Part shown: piece after piece, positions 35,334-46,104 of the stretch | How positions within the stretch are numbered: position 1 is the stretch's first letter | Layout: every line of letters starts with the position of its first letter | Assembly (NCBI RefSeq): GCF_008271655.1 | Contig: NZ_VKKX01000051.1 | Coordinates: 62,001-126,000, forward strand | Direction of reading: 5' to 3' | Origin: Gemmobacter caeruleus | GTDB lineage: Bacteria > Pseudomonadota > Alphaproteobacteria > Rhodobacterales > Rhodobacteraceae | DNA: 64,000 nucleotides | Notes under the pieces: model-generated | What the model was told of the DNA's origin: nothing | The model's input: only the letters and a program-made list of their open reading frames with translations | Databases searched by the model: none | Translations under genes and position numbers: made by a program

Positions 35334-37058
35334 TCACTGCCAGGACTTGATCAGCTCGTCATAGGAAACCGTTTCGCCCTGCGGCTTTTCGTTTTCCAGC
35401 TTGGCCACCGGCGCGCCGGGGGCATCGAGCCATTCCTGCGGGTCTTTCGGTTCGTTCATCTTCGGACCGATATCGCCCTGCACGCCGGCGCGTTCCAGAC
35501 GTTCCAGCACCTTTTCCTGCTCGGCGCAGAGGCTGTCCAGCGCTTCCTGCGGGGATTTCGCCCCCGACATGGCATCGCCGATATTCTGCCACCAGAGCTG
35601 CGCGAGCTTGGGATAGTCCGGGACGTTGGTGCCGGTGGGCGACCACTGCACCCGGGCCGGGCTGCGGTAGAATTCCACCAGACCGCCCAGTTTCGGCGCG
35701 CGGTCGGTGAAGTGCTGGCTGTCGATGGTGGACTGACGGATGAAGGTCAGGCCGACATCGGATTTCTTCAGGTCCACCGTCTTCGAGGTGACGAACTGGG
35801 CATAGAGCCAGGCCGCCTGTGCCCGATCGACCGGGGTCGATTTCATCAGCGTCCACGACCCGGCATCCTGATAGCCGATCTTGGTGCCTTCGCTCCAATA
35901 GGCGCCATGCGGGCTGGGGGCCATGCGCCATTTCGGCGTGCCGTCCTCGTTCATGACCGGGGTGCCGGCCTTGACCATGTCGGCGGTGAAGGCGGTATAC
36001 CAGAACATCTGCTGGGCGATATTGCCCTGCGCCGGCACCGGCCCGGCCTCGCCGAAGGTCATGCCCTGGGCTTCCGGCGGGGTGAACTTCTGAAGCCACT
36101 CGATCGCCTTGGTCACGGCATAGACCGCGGCCGCGTCGTTGGTCGCACCGCCGCGCGCCACGCAGGACCCGACGGGACGCGAATTCTCGTCCACGCGGAT
36201 GCCCCATTCATCGACCGGCAGACCGTTCGGTTCGCCCTTGTCGCCCATGCCGGCCATCGACATCCAGGCATCGGTATAGCGCCAGCCCAGCGAGGGGTCT
36301 TTCTTGCCATAGTCCATGTTGCCATAGACGCCCGAGGCCGGCCCGCCCAGGTAGCTCATGTCACGGCCGGTAAAGAATTCGGCGATATCCTCATAGGCCG
36401 ACCAGTTGACCGGCACGCCGAGGTCATAGCCGTATTTGGCCTTGAAATCGTCCTTGGTCTTCTGATCGCTGAACCAGTCATAGCGGAACCAGTAGAGGTT
36501 CGCGAATTGCTGGTCGGGCAGCTGATAGACCTTGCCATCGGGGCCGGTCACGAATTTCAGCCCGATGAAATCGGCCAGGTCGATATTGGGGTTGGTGACG
36601 GCCTTGCCCTCGCCTTCCATCCAGTCGGTCAGGTTGCGGGCCTGCTGATAGCGCCAATGGGTGCCGATCAGGTCGCTGTCATTGATATAGGCGTCATAGA
36701 TATTCTCGCCCGACTGCATCTGCGTTTGCAGCTTTTCGACGACATCGCCTTCGCCGATCAGGTCATGGGTGATCTTGATGCCGGTGATCGCGGTAAAGGC
36801 CGGGGCCAGCACCTTGGATTCGTATTCATGCGTGGTGATGGTTTCGGAGACGACCTTGATCTCCATGCCGGCAAAGGGCTTGGCGGCATCGACAAACCAT
36901 TGCAGTTCGGCCTCCTGATCGGCGCGGCTCAGCACCGACATGTCGCCGATTTCGGCATCGAGGAATGCCTTGGCGGCCTCCATATCGGCCCAGGCCGGGG
37001 CCGCGCCCATGGCCAGCAGCGCAAGCGCCATGGCGGTGGTGGTGTGACGCAATCTCAT
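35334..37058 (-). CDS. glpV: Glycerol ABC transporter substrate-binding protein GlpV
   Basis: Periplasmic binding protein (574 aa) of the rhizobial-type glycerol ABC system. Signal peptide with AWA-D cleavage near 24; mature protein of the extracellular-solute-binding family 1, unusually long, with [20 protein letters not shown] and [22 protein letters not shown] segments typical of GlpV. The ATG at 37058 has GGGAGGAAAG directly upstream; a longer frame that runs into glpU is rejected. Follows glpU with an 80-base gap holding a GC hairpin. Confidence 0.9.
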   Translation of the reverse strand: MRLRHTTTAMALALLAMGAAPAWADMEAAKAFLDAEIGDMSVLSRADQEAELQWFVDAAKPFAGMEIKVVSETITTHEYESKVLAPAFTAITGIKITHDLIGEGDVVEKLQTQMQSGENIYDAYINDSDLIGTHWRYQQARNLTDWMEGEGKAVTNPNIDLADFIGLKFVTGPDGKVYQLPDQQFANLYWFRYDWFSDQKTKDDFKAKYGYDLGVPVNWSAYEDIAEFFTGRDMSYLGGPASGVYGNMDYGKKDPSLGWRYTDAWMSMAGMGDKGEPNGLPVDEWGIRVDENSRPVGSCVARGGATNDAAAVYAVTKAIEWLQKFTPPEAQGMTFGEAGPVPAQGNIAQQMFWYTAFTADMVKAGTPVMNEDGTPKWRMAPSPHGAYWSEGTKIGYQDAGSWTLMKSTPVDRAQAAWLYAQFVTSKTVDLKKSDVGLTFIRQSTIDSQHFTDRAPKLGGLVEFYRSPARVQWSPTGTNVPDYPKLAQLWWQNIGDAMSGAKSPQEALDSLCAEQEKVLERLERAGVQGDIGPKMNEPKDPQEWLDAPGAPVAKLENEKPQGETVSYDELIKSWQ

Positions 37059-37101
37059 GTCTTTCCTCCCAGAATTATGCGAGATTTGCTTGGTTTTCGG
37101 T

Positions 37102-37130
37102 GCGCCGGGCCGGTCGGGCCGCCCCGGCGC
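37102..37130 (-). repeat. Intercistronic hairpin between glpU and glpV
   Basis: 8-bp arms GCGCCGGG and CCCGGCGC enclosing 13 bases that can fold further (GGCC/GGGCC). It lies 8 bases after glpU and upstream of the binding-protein gene. Such structures often set the different expression of binding protein and membrane components in ABC operons. Confidence 0.5.
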
Positions 37131-37138
37131 GGGTTGTC

Positions 37139-37566
37139 TCAGACCCAGCGGAACACCGCCGCGGCATAGGCCAGGCACAGCGCCAGCGCCCACCACAGCG
37201 GCCCGCCCAGGAAAAACAGCCAGGTCAGGCAGATGAAGGCCGAGCCGAGCAGGCTGATGAACAGCCGGTCGCCCCGGGTCGTCTCGATCCGCAGCAGCCC
37301 CAGCCGCGGTGTTTCGGGAAAGCGGATGGCGAGGATGGTGAACAGCATCAGCAGCCCCGCGATGATCAGGAAGAACAGCGCGACAGGCAGGCTCCAGGCC
37401 ATCCAGCCGCCGGGGATCATCTGCCCGGTCCAGTCGATCGCCCCGTCCTTGCGCGGCGCCAGCGCGATCAGCCCGGCCAGGGCCGCCAGCCAGACCCCGC
37501 CCGTCAGGGCCGAAATCAGCGTCCAGTTCGCGCGGCTTGCGGTCGTGGTGGTGGTGGTCGTGGTCA

Positions 37567-37567
<1 letters not shown>
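37139..37567 (-). CDS. glpU: GlpU, DUF2160-family membrane protein of glycerol uptake operon
   Basis: 142 residues with about four helices, ending GPLWWALALCLAYAAAVFRWV. Small DUF2160 proteins occur only inside this type of glycerol ABC operon (glpSTPQUV of Rhizobium); role unproven. The N-terminus is Met followed by eight threonines, encoded by ACC/ACG triplets (about 37541-37564). The ATG at 37567 overlaps the glpQ stop as TGATG; a GTG one codon earlier is also possible. Confidence 0.82.
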
Positions 37568-38369
<802 letters not shown>

Positions 38370-38373
<4 letters not shown>

Positions 38374-39242
38374 TGCCCCTCCGCCTTGTCGAGATTGGTC
38401 ATCACCGTGTAGAATACCCAGCTCACCAGCAGGATCACCAGGAAATACATGATCGAGAAGGCCGCGGCGGGGCCAAGGTCGAACTGCCCGACCGCCATCT
38501 TCACCAGGTCGATCGACAGGAAGGTGGTCGAATTGCCCGGCCCGCCGCCCGTCACCACGAAGGGTTCGGTATAGATCATGAAACTGTCCATGAAGCGCAG
38601 CAGCACCGCGATCAGCAGCACGCCCTGCATCTTGGGCAATTCGATGTAGCGAAACACCGCCCAACGGGATGCCTGGTCGATGCGTGCGGCCTGATAATAG
38701 GCCTGCGCAATGGATTGCAGCCCGGCATAGCACAGCAGCGCCACCAGCGAGGTCCAGTGCCAGACATCCATCACGATGACCGTGATCCAGGCATCCAGCG
38801 CGTCATTGGTATAGTTGTAGTCGATCCCGATCGCGGCCAGACCGCGACCCAGCAGGCCGATATCCACCCGGCCGAAGATCTGCCAGATCGTGCCCACCAC
38901 GTTGAACGGAATGAGCAGCGGCAGCGCCATCAGCACCAGGCAGAGGCTGGCCCAGAAGCCCTTTTTCGGCATGTTCAGCGCGATGAAGATGCCCAGCGGC
39001 ACCTCGATCGCCAGGATGATGGCGGAAAACAGCACCTGCCGGCCAAGCGCATCATGCAGCCGCGACGAGGTGACCATTTCCTCGAACCATTCCAGCCCGG
39101 CCCAGAAGAACTGGTTGTTGCCGAAGGTGTCGTTGACCGAATAGTTCACCACCGTCATCAGCGGGATCACCGCCGAAAACGCCACCAGCACCAGCACCGG
39201 CAGGACCAGGAACCAGGCCTTGTTGTTGACGGTCTTGTCCAT
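38370..39242 (-). CDS. glpP: Glycerol ABC transporter permease GlpP
   Basis: MalF-type permease, 290 aa, six helices. EAA-loop region SIAQAYYQAARIDQASRWAV is near residues 177-196, followed by FRYIELPKMQGVLLIAVL. It shares one base with the glpT stop at 39242, so the operon is tightly coupled. Paired with GlpQ. Confidence 0.92.
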
Positions 39243-40339
39243 CAGGCCGCCCTCCCCGCGGCTGCGGCGCGCGGCGTCACGCGCCAGTCATCGGCATAGA
39301 CATTGACCTTGCCGGGGGCGAAGACGACGCGCGTCATGTCGGGCGTGATCGCCAGCCCCTCGGGCGCGGTCAGGTTGAAGGCATGGCCGTTCAGCTCGGC
39401 CCGGATGATGCGGTGGCGGCCCACATCCTCCACGCGGCGGATCGTCACCGGCAGGCCCTCCTCATCGGTCAGCAGCGCATGTTCGGGGCGGATGCCGATC
39501 TGGCTGTGACCAGAGACCGGCCCATAGCCCGCGCCCAGATCCACCACACCGCCGCCCGCCAGCAAGGCACGGCTGCCCTCGATCCGGGCATCCAGGAAAT
39601 TCATCCCCGGCGAGCCGATGAAATAGCCCACGAAAGTATGCGCGGGCGTCTCGAACAGCTCCTCGGGCGTGCCCATCTGCACCACCCGCCCGTCATACAT
39701 CACCACCACCTTGTCGGCGAAGGTCAGCGCCTCGGTCTGGTCATGGGTGACATAGATCATCGTATGGCCGAACTGGCGGTGCAACTGCTTGAGCTGCGTG
39801 CGCAATTCCCATTTCATATGCGGGTCGATCACGGTCAGCGGCTCGTCGAACAGGATGGCGTTCACATCCTCGCGCACCATGCCGCGCCCCAGGCTGATCT
39901 TCTGCTTGGCATCGGCGGTCAGCCCGCGCGCCTTGCGCGACAGCATCTCCTCCATGCCGATCATCGCCGCGATCTGATCGACGCGCGCCTTGATATAACC
40001 CGCCTCCATGCCACGATTGCGCAGCGGAAAGGCGAGGTTGTCGCGCACCGTCATCGTGTCGTAGACAACCGGGAACTGGAACACCTGCGCGATGTTGCGC
40101 GCCGCCGTTTCGGCATCGGTCACGTCGCGGTCGCCAAACAGCACCCGGCCATGGCTGGGCCGCAACAGGCCCGAGATGATGTTCAGAAGCGTGGTCTTGC
40201 CGCAGCCTGACGAACCCAGAAGCGCATAGGCGCCGCCGTCCTGCCAGACATGGTCCATCTCCTTCAGCGCATAATCCTTGTCGGACTGCGGATTGGGGTA
40301 ATAGCTGTGCGCCAGGTTTTGCAGGGTGATCTGTGCCAT
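39242..40339 (-). CDS. glpT: Glycerol ABC transporter ATP-binding protein GlpT
   Basis: 365-residue ATPase of the MalK/UgpC type: Walker A GSSGCGKTT near 38-46, a signature region with AKQKISLGRGMVREDVNAILFDEPLTVIDPH (Walker B within) and H-loop YVTHDQTEAL. The signature LSGGQ is degenerate here, with TADAKQKISLGRG, as is usual for one of the two glycerol ATPases in this system. A C-terminal TOBE/OB domain (about 245-365) follows. It lies 9 bases after glpS. Not the glycerol-3-phosphate antiporter of the same name in E. coli. Confidence 0.9.
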   Translation of the reverse strand: MAQITLQNLAHSYYPNPQSDKDYALKEMDHVWQDGGAYALLGSSGCGKTTLLNIISGLLRPSHGRVLFGDRDVTDAETAARNIAQVFQFPVVYDTMTVRDNLAFPLRNRGMEAGYIKARVDQIAAMIGMEEMLSRKARGLTADAKQKISLGRGMVREDVNAILFDEPLTVIDPHMKWELRTQLKQLHRQFGHTMIYVTHDQTEALTFADKVVVMYDGRVVQMGTPEELFETPAHTFVGYFIGSPGMNFLDARIEGSRALLAGGGVVDLGAGYGPVSGHSQIGIRPEHALLTDEEGLPVTIRRVEDVGRHRIIRAELNGHAFNLTAPEGLAITPDMTRVVFAPGKVNVYADDWRVTPRAAAAGRAA

Positions 40340-40348
40340 GGTCCCCCC

Positions 40349-41437
40349 TCAGGCCGCTTGCGCATAGGCAGCGGGCGCCGCCAGGCGGCCCGCGCTGTCG
40401 AACAGATAGACATGGGCCGGATCGAGCCAGATCGACACCGCCGATCCCGGCGCCAGATCATGCACGCCATGCACCAGCCCCACCCATTTGTCGGGCCCGT
40501 GATGCAGGTGGACAAAGGTCTCCGATCCGGTGATCTCGGTCACGCCCAGCGTGCAGCGAAACTCGACCGCCTGGCCGGAATGCTTGTTCAGTTCCACATG
40601 GTTGGCCCGGAAACCTGCCAGATAGCGCCCGTCGGGCAGATCGGCAAAGGCGCCCTCGGCCGGGGCATTGACGGTATCGCCGAAATTCAGGCGATGCCCA
40701 TCCTTGAAGCAGCTGACGAAATTCATCGGCGGGTCGCTGAACACCCGTGCCGTGGTCGCATCGGCCGGGGCGCGATAGACGCGCGGCGTCGGGCCGAACT
40801 GGGTCACGCGGCCTTCCCACAGGCAGGCGGTCTGCCCGCCCAGCAACAGCGCCTCCTCGGGTTCGGTCGTGGCATAGACAAAGATCGCCCCCGACGCCTC
40901 GAAGATGCGGGGGATCTCGATGCGCAATTCCTCGCGCAGCTTGTAGTCGAGATTGGCCAGCGGCTCGTCCAGCAAGACCAGCCCCGCCCCCTTGACCAAT
41001 GCCCGCGCCAGCGCGCAGCGCTGCTGCTGGCCGCCCGAAAGCTCCAGCGGCTTGCGCGACAGCATCGGCGTCAGCTTCAGCATTTCGGCGGTTTCCTGCA
41101 CCGCGCGGTGAATTTCCCCCTGCGGTCGGCCCATGAGCCGCAGTGGGGAGGCGATGTTGTCATAGACGCTCATCGCCGGGTAATTGATGAATTGCTGATA
41201 GACCATGGCGACGCGGCGATCCTGCACGCGCATGCCGGTCACATCCTGCCCGTCCCAGAAGATGCGCCCGCTGCTGGGCACATCCAGCCCCGCCATCAGC
41301 CGCATGAGCGAGGTCTTCCCCGCCGATGTGGGGCCCAGGAGCACGTTCATCGTGCCCTTTTGCAGCGTCAGGTCGGTGGGGTGGATATGCACCTTGCCCC
41401 CGACGCTGCGCGATACCCCCCTGAGTTCCAGTGCCAT
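40349..41437 (-). CDS. glpS: Glycerol ABC transporter ATP-binding protein GlpS
   Basis: 362-residue ATPase of the MalK/UgpC type: GPTSAGKTS as Walker A (near 34-42), signature ELSGGQQQRCALARAL, Walker B LVLLDEPLANLD and a C-terminal regulatory OB domain. The H-loop reads ATTEPEEAL, without the usual His, complementing GlpT whose signature is degenerate but whose His is intact. The two probably make an asymmetric ATPase pair. The ATG at 41437 has GAGGGGAGAG upstream. It lies 10 bases after glpD. Confidence 0.9.
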   Translation of the reverse strand: MALELRGVSRSVGGKVHIHPTDLTLQKGTMNVLLGPTSAGKTSLMRLMAGLDVPSSGRIFWDGQDVTGMRVQDRRVAMVYQQFINYPAMSVYDNIASPLRLMGRPQGEIHRAVQETAEMLKLTPMLSRKPLELSGGQQQRCALARALVKGAGLVLLDEPLANLDYKLREELRIEIPRIFEASGAIFVYATTEPEEALLLGGQTACLWEGRVTQFGPTPRVYRAPADATTARVFSDPPMNFVSCFKDGHRLNFGDTVNAPAEGAFADLPDGRYLAGFRANHVELNKHSGQAVEFRCTLGVTEITGSETFVHLHHGPDKWVGLVHGVHDLAPGSAVSIWLDPAHVYLFDSAGRLAAPAAYAQAA

Positions 41438-41447
41438 CTCTCTCCCC

Positions 41448-43043
41448 TCACTCTGCCGCCGGGGCCGCATCGGCCCCCTGGGCGGCAGCCATATAGGCCG
41501 CGATGCGCGCCACCTGGCCGGGCGTCAGCCGCAATCCCAGCTTGCTGCGGCGCCACACCACATCCTCGGCGCCCCGCGCGAATTCGCGCGATATCAGCCA
41601 GTCTACCTCACGCGCGGTCAAAGTCGCGCCGAAATCCTCGCCCAGATCCGCCACGTCACGCGCAGAGCCGAGCATCTGTTCCGCCTCGGTGCCATAGGCA
41701 CGCACCAGACGCGCCGCCCAATAGGGCGTCAGGAACGGATAGCGCGCCCGCAGGCCCGCTTGCAGCGCCGCCACGCCATCGACCGGGAAATCGCCCCCCG
41801 GCAGCGGCACCCGCGCGGTCCATTTGCCAGCCAGCCCCGGGAAATGCGGCGCCAGCTTTTCCAGCGCGCTTTCCGCCAGACGGCGATAGGTGGTGATCTT
41901 GCCGCCAAAGACATTGAGCAGCGGCGCCCCCCCGGCGGCATCGAGGCGCAGCACATAATCGCGCGTCGCCGCCGTGGCCGATTTCGCCCCGTCATTATAG
42001 AGCGGCCGCACCCCGGAATAGGACCAGACCACATCGGCCGGCGTCACCGGCCGCGCGAAATATTGCGAGGCGAAGGCGCAAAGGTAATCGCGCTCGACCT
42101 CGGTGCAGCGCGCGGTGCCGGGGGCATCGCGGTGATCCTGATCGGTGGTGCCGATCAGGGTGAAATCCTGCTCATAGGGGATGGCAAAGATGATGCGCCC
42201 ATCCTCGCCCTGAAAGAAATAGCAGCGCGGGTCGTCATGCAGGCGGCGCGTCACGATATGGCTGCCGCGCACCAGCCGCACCCCTTCGGTCGTGTCGATA
42301 TGGGCCACATTGCGGATCACATTCTCGACCCAGGGGCCGCCGGCATTGACCAGCGCGCGCGCCTCATGGGTCTGCGTGCCGTCAGGCCCTTCGGTCACCA
42401 CCTGCCACAGATCGCCCTGCCGCGTGGCGCGGGTGACGCGGGTCCGGGTCAGGATCGTCGCGCCCCGATCGGCCGCATCGCGGGCATTCAGCGCGACCAG
42501 CCGCGAATCCTCGACCCAGCAATCGCTGTATTCCCAGGCCTTGCGGAATTTCGGCTTCAGCGGCCGCCCCGCCGGATCGGCGGTCAGGTCAAGCGTGCGA
42601 GTCGCCGGCAGGATCTTGCGCCCGCCCAGCGTGTCATAGAGGAACAGCCCCAGCCGGATCAGCCAGCCCGGACGCCGCCCCTTCATCCAGGGCATCACCA
42701 GCCCCAGCAGGCGTGAGGTCGGCGTATCGCTGTCAAAGCGCATGTCGGGCGAATAGGGCAGCACAAAGCGCATGGGCCAGCTGATATGCGGCATGGCGGC
42801 AAGCAGGGTCTCGCGCTCCTCCAGGGCCTCGCGCACCAGACGGAATTCGAAATATTCCAGATAGCGCAGGCCGCCATGAAACAGCTTGGTCGAGGCCGAG
42901 GACGTGCCCTGCGCCAGATCGCCCTGCTCGGCCAGCATGACGCTCAGGCCCCGGCCGCTGGCATCGCGCGCGATGCCGCAGCCGTTGATGCCGCCGCCAA
43001 TGATGAACAGATCGACGACCCCGGGCCGTCCCGCGCCTTTCAC
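41448..43043 (-). CDS. glpD: Aerobic glycerol-3-phosphate dehydrogenase
   Basis: FAD-dependent, membrane-associated enzyme that oxidises sn-glycerol 3-phosphate to DHAP and feeds the quinone pool. The FAD motif DLFIIGGGINGCGIARDASG is near 11-30, with later GTSSASTKLFHGGLRYLEYFE and the C-terminal alpha-helical domain with GEDFGATLTAREVDWLISREF. The GTG at 43043 is preferred (GGGAGGG 7 bases upstream, 531 aa) over an in-frame TTG at 43115. First gene of the glp operon, with the candidate operator upstream. Confidence 0.94.
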   Translation of the reverse strand: MKGAGRPGVVDLFIIGGGINGCGIARDASGRGLSVMLAEQGDLAQGTSSASTKLFHGGLRYLEYFEFRLVREALEERETLLAAMPHISWPMRFVLPYSPDMRFDSDTPTSRLLGLVMPWMKGRRPGWLIRLGLFLYDTLGGRKILPATRTLDLTADPAGRPLKPKFRKAWEYSDCWVEDSRLVALNARDAADRGATILTRTRVTRATRQGDLWQVVTEGPDGTQTHEARALVNAGGPWVENVIRNVAHIDTTEGVRLVRGSHIVTRRLHDDPRCYFFQGEDGRIIFAIPYEQDFTLIGTTDQDHRDAPGTARCTEVERDYLCAFASQYFARPVTPADVVWSYSGVRPLYNDGAKSATAATRDYVLRLDAAGGAPLLNVFGGKITTYRRLAESALEKLAPHFPGLAGKWTARVPLPGGDFPVDGVAALQAGLRARYPFLTPYWAARLVRAYGTEAEQMLGSARDVADLGEDFGATLTAREVDWLISREFARGAEDVVWRRSKLGLRLTPGQVARIAAYMAAAQGADAAPAAE

Positions 43044-43133
43044 CTTGCTGCCCTCCCCCGCAGTGTCCACCCGTCGGACCCGCAGACGATGCGCGCAAAC
43101 GAACCGACTCGTCAATCATCTATTTTCTCTTTG

Positions 43134-43157
43134 GTTCGCTTTTCCGCATAAGCGAAC
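43134..43157. promoter_or_regulatory. Inverted repeat upstream of glpD, candidate GlpR (DeoR-type) operator
   Basis: Perfect 8-bp arms GTTCGCTT (43134-43141) and AAGCGAAC (43150-43157) with an 8-base spacer containing TTTCC. The region lies 91-114 bases before the glpD start and about 106-129 before surE. It contains TTCGCTTTTCCG, like the TTTCG-type half-sites used by DeoR-family regulators; E. coli GlpR also binds TTCG-containing dyads. No glpR gene is in the window, so assignment is inference. Confidence 0.6.
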
Positions 43158-43262
43158 ATTTTGCTGCGCATGCACAACCTGCGGCACGGCATTTTGCCGC
43201 CCGACCCTTGCCGCCTCACGCCGCCTCGTCTAATCAGGAAATCACACTGAACGGGGCCGGGC

Positions 43263-44051
43263 ATGCGCATTCTCATCACCAATGACGACGGGATCAACGC
43301 GCCGGGCCTTGAGGTGCTGGAGGGCATCGCCACCGCCATCGCCGGCCCGGCGGGCGAGGTCTGGACCGTCGCCCCCGCCTTTGAACAATCGGGCGTCGGC
43401 CATTGCATCAGCTATTCGCGCCCGATGATGATCGCCAAGCTGGCGCCGCGCCGCTATGCCGCCGAAGGCAGCCCCGCCGATTGCGTGCTGGCCGGCATCT
43501 ATGACGTGTTGCAGGGCGCCAAGCCCGATCTGGTGCTGTCAGGCGTCAATCGCGGCAATAATGCCGCCGAGAACACGCTTTATTCCGGCACGATCGGCGG
43601 CGCGATGGAGGCGGCGCTGCAAGGCGTGCCGGCCATCGCCCTGTCGCAATATATGGGCCCCGCGACCGCCGATCTGGACGATACGTTCGAGGCCGCGCGC
43701 CAGCATGGCACCGCGGTCGTGCGCGCCCTGCTCGACCGCGGCCTGTGGCAGGCGCAGGATGATTACCGTCTGTTCTACAACGTGAATTTCCCGCCCGTGC
43801 CCGCCGCCGGCGTGCGCGGCGTCAAGGTGGCGCCGCAGGGCTTTCGCCGCGACACCTCGTTTTCCGCCGAACCGCAGGTCTCACCCTCCGGGCGGCGCTT
43901 TCTCTGGATCAAGGGCGGACCGCAGCATCGCCCGACCGCGCCCGGCAGCGACGCGGCGGTCAATCTGGAGGGCTGGATCTCTGTTACCCCCATGCGCGCC
44001 GACCTGACCGCCCATGACCTTCTGGCGGATCTGGAGCAGCGGCTGGCATGA
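43263..44051 (+). CDS. surE: 5'/3'-nucleotidase SurE
   Basis: Metal-dependent nucleotidase/survival protein, 262 aa. The metal-binding [11 protein letters not shown] opens at residue 5 and the second metal motif [25 protein letters not shown] is at about 95-120. Length and architecture are canonical. First gene of surE-pcm-nlpD; ATGA overlap with pcm. Divergent from the glp operon; the 219-base gap contains the dyad at 43134-43157. Confidence 0.95.
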   Translation: MRILITNDDGINAPGLEVLEGIATAIAGPAGEVWTVAPAFEQSGVGHCISYSRPMMIAKLAPRRYAAEGSPADCVLAGIYDVLQGAKPDLVLSGVNRGNNAAENTLYSGTIGGAMEAALQGVPAIALSQYMGPATADLDDTFEAARQHGTAVVRALLDRGLWQAQDDYRLFYNVNFPPVPAAGVRGVKVAPQGFRRDTSFSAEPQVSPSGRRFLWIKGGPQHRPTAPGSDAAVNLEGWISVTPMRADLTAHDLLADLEQRLA

Positions 44052-44713
44052 CAGGGGCGCCGGATCACCCCCAGGACGACCCGGCGGAACGCAAGATGCG
44101 CTTTCTTTTTGCCCTGCGCTCGCGCGGCGTGACCGACAGCCGCGTGCTGACCGCGATGGAGCGGGTGGACCGTGGCGCCTTCGTCAAGGGCCTGTTCGCC
44201 GACCGCGCCTATGAGGACATGCCGCTGCCAATCTCCTGCGGGCAGACCATTTCCCAACCCTCGGTCGTCGGGCTGATGACCCAGGCGCTGAACGTGCAGC
44301 CCCGCGACGTGGTGCTGGAGGTGGGCACGGGATCGGGTTATCAGGCCGCGATCCTCGCCCATCTGGCGCGGCGGGTCTATACGGTGGACCGCCACCGCCG
44401 CCTGGTGCGCGAGGCCGTCGATCTGTTCCGCGCCATGGACCTGACCAATATCACCGCCGTCGCCCGCGATGGCAGTTTCGGCTGGCCCGAACAGGCGCCC
44501 TTTGACCGCATCATCGTGACCGCCGCCGCCGAAGACCCGCCCGGGCCGCTGCTGGCGCAGTTGAAACCCGGCGGCGTGATGGTGCTGCCGGTCGGCCAAT
44601 CCGATGCGGTGCAGAGCCTGATCAAGGTCACACGCGGCGAAAAGGGCTTTGAATACGAGGAACTCCGCCCGGTGCGCTTTGTTCCTCTGGTCGAAGGGCT
44701 TGCGTCGGAGTAG
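44048..44713 (+). CDS. pcm: Protein-L-isoaspartate O-methyltransferase
   Basis: Repairs isoaspartyl residues in aged proteins using SAM. 221 residues with the substrate motif [26 protein letters not shown] motif [19 protein letters not shown] (about 82-99) and the post-I YTVDRH. The surE-pcm pairing is widely conserved. The ATG at 44048 overlaps surE by four bases. Confidence 0.95.
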   Translation: MTGAPDHPQDDPAERKMRFLFALRSRGVTDSRVLTAMERVDRGAFVKGLFADRAYEDMPLPISCGQTISQPSVVGLMTQALNVQPRDVVLEVGTGSGYQAAILAHLARRVYTVDRHRRLVREAVDLFRAMDLTNITAVARDGSFGWPEQAPFDRIIVTAAAEDPPGPLLAQLKPGGVMVLPVGQSDAVQSLIKVTRGEKGFEYEELRPVRFVPLVEGLASE

Positions 44714-44781
44714 TCTCCCGCGCACAATATGAAGCGTAATCTGAACGACCCGGGCCAACCGGGCAGGCAAGAGGTCGAGCC

Positions 44782-46080
44782 ATGTCCATCCTTTTCACGC
44801 CCCGTCCCGCCCCCGCGCTGCGCCTTTTGGGCCTCGGCTCCGCGTTGCTGCTGCTGGGCGCCTGTTCGATGGGGGGCGGCAAGCCTTTCGACTGGGATTT
44901 CCGGCCCAAGGGCGTCTCTACCGCCGATGCGGCCCGCAGCGCCGCGGCCAATCGGCCGGCCCCGGACGGGCGCGGCGTGATCTCCTATCCCGGTTACCAG
45001 GTCGCGGTGGCGCGGCGCGGTGACACGGTCAGCAGCCTGGCCGCGCGGGTCGGTGTCGATGCCGGGGAACTGGCGCGCTACAATGCCGTGCAGCCCGGCA
45101 ACACGCTGCGCGAGGGCGAGATCATGGCCCTGCCCCGCCGCGTGGCGGAGGGCACGCCTCCGGCGGGCGGCATCGCCGGCGGGCCGATCAAGTCGGGCCC
45201 GATTGATGTCAGCACCATCGCCGGCAACGCGATCAACAAGGCCGCCCCCGCCGGCACGCCGAATGGCTGGCAGGCCGGCGCGGCCTCGGCCTCGCAGGCG
45301 CCGGGGATGGAACCCGCGCGCCATCAGGTCACCCGTGGCGAAACCGCCTATACGATTGCCCGGGCCTATAATGTCTCGGCCAAGGATCTGGCCGAATGGA
45401 ACGGGCTGGATGCCAATCTGACGGTGCGCGAAGGGCAATATCTGCTGATCCCCGTCGCCGCCGCGCCGCAGGCCGCGCTGCGGGTGCCCGATCCGGTCAC
45501 CGCCCCCGGTGCCGGCAGCCCGACGCCGGTGCCGCCCTCGGCCGCGAAACCGCTGCCCGCCAAGGATGAACCCCCGGTCGCCACCGCGGCACCGCAGGTC
45601 GCCGCCGGGGCCAAGCCGCTGGCCGCCACACCGATCGCGACCCCGGTCGCCACGCCGCCCGCCGCCAAACCGGCGGAGCCGGCGGCAAAACCCGTGGCTG
45701 ATCTGGGCGCCACGCGCACCAATGCCTCGGGGGCAAAGCTGGGCATGCCGGTCGCCGGCAATATCATCCGCGGCTATGCCAAGGGCCGCAATGACGGCAT
45801 CGACATCGGCGCCAGCGCCGGCACCTCGGTCGCCGCCGCTGGCGATGGCACCGTCGCCGCCATCACCAAGAATACCGAAGGCGTGCCGATCCTGGTGATC
45901 CGCCATGCCGACAACCTGCTGACGGTCTATGGCGGCATCGACGCGGTGTCGGTGAGCAAGGGCGCCACGGTGAAACGCGGCCAGAGCATCGCCAAGGTGC
46001 GCGCGGGCAGCCCGGCCTTCCTGCATTTCGAGGTCCGCAAGGGCTTTGATTCGGTGGACCCGACGAAATATCTGCAATGA
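44782..46080 (+). CDS. nlpD: NlpD-like murein hydrolase activator (LysM-LysM-degenerate M23)
   Basis: Outer-membrane lipoprotein, 432 aa: lipobox LLGAC near Cys29, two LysM domains (about 70-118 and 175-220), an Ala/Pro linker, and a C-terminal LytM/M23 domain (about 310-432). Zinc ligands are largely lost: canonical H-x-G-x-D is N337-D-G-I-D, and the second HxH motif region has YGGI in place of YAH; H415 in LHFEVR remains. This is how NlpD/EnvC-type activators of amidases look, in contrast to active endopeptidases. Its place in surE-pcm-nlpD fits the E. coli order, but no rpoS follows. Confidence 0.88.
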   Translation: MSILFTPRPAPALRLLGLGSALLLLGACSMGGGKPFDWDFRPKGVSTADAARSAAANRPAPDGRGVISYPGYQVAVARRGDTVSSLAARVGVDAGELARYNAVQPGNTLREGEIMALPRRVAEGTPPAGGIAGGPIKSGPIDVSTIAGNAINKAAPAGTPNGWQAGAASASQAPGMEPARHQVTRGETAYTIARAYNVSAKDLAEWNGLDANLTVREGQYLLIPVAAAPQAALRVPDPVTAPGAGSPTPVPPSAAKPLPAKDEPPVATAAPQVAAGAKPLAATPIATPVATPPAAKPAEPAAKPVADLGATRTNASGAKLGMPVAGNIIRGYAKGRNDGIDIGASAGTSVAAAGDGTVAAITKNTEGVPILVIRHADNLLTVYGGIDAVSVSKGATVKRGQSIAKVRAGSPAFLHFEVRKGFDSVDPTKYLQ

Positions 46081-46104
46081 TCCGCGCCGCGCGCCCGTGG
46101 CAGG

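Noticed and set aside
33491-35350. 619-codon plus-strand open frame opposite glpK
   Set aside because: Shadow of glpK on the other strand. Only its first ~30 codons are meaningful, as part of the pseudogene 33436-33752.
39242-41437. Glycerol-3-phosphate ABC importer (ugp)
   Set aside because: glpK/glpD flank the cluster, a DUF2160 protein is present and the binding protein resembles GlpV, so glycerol is the better substrate call.
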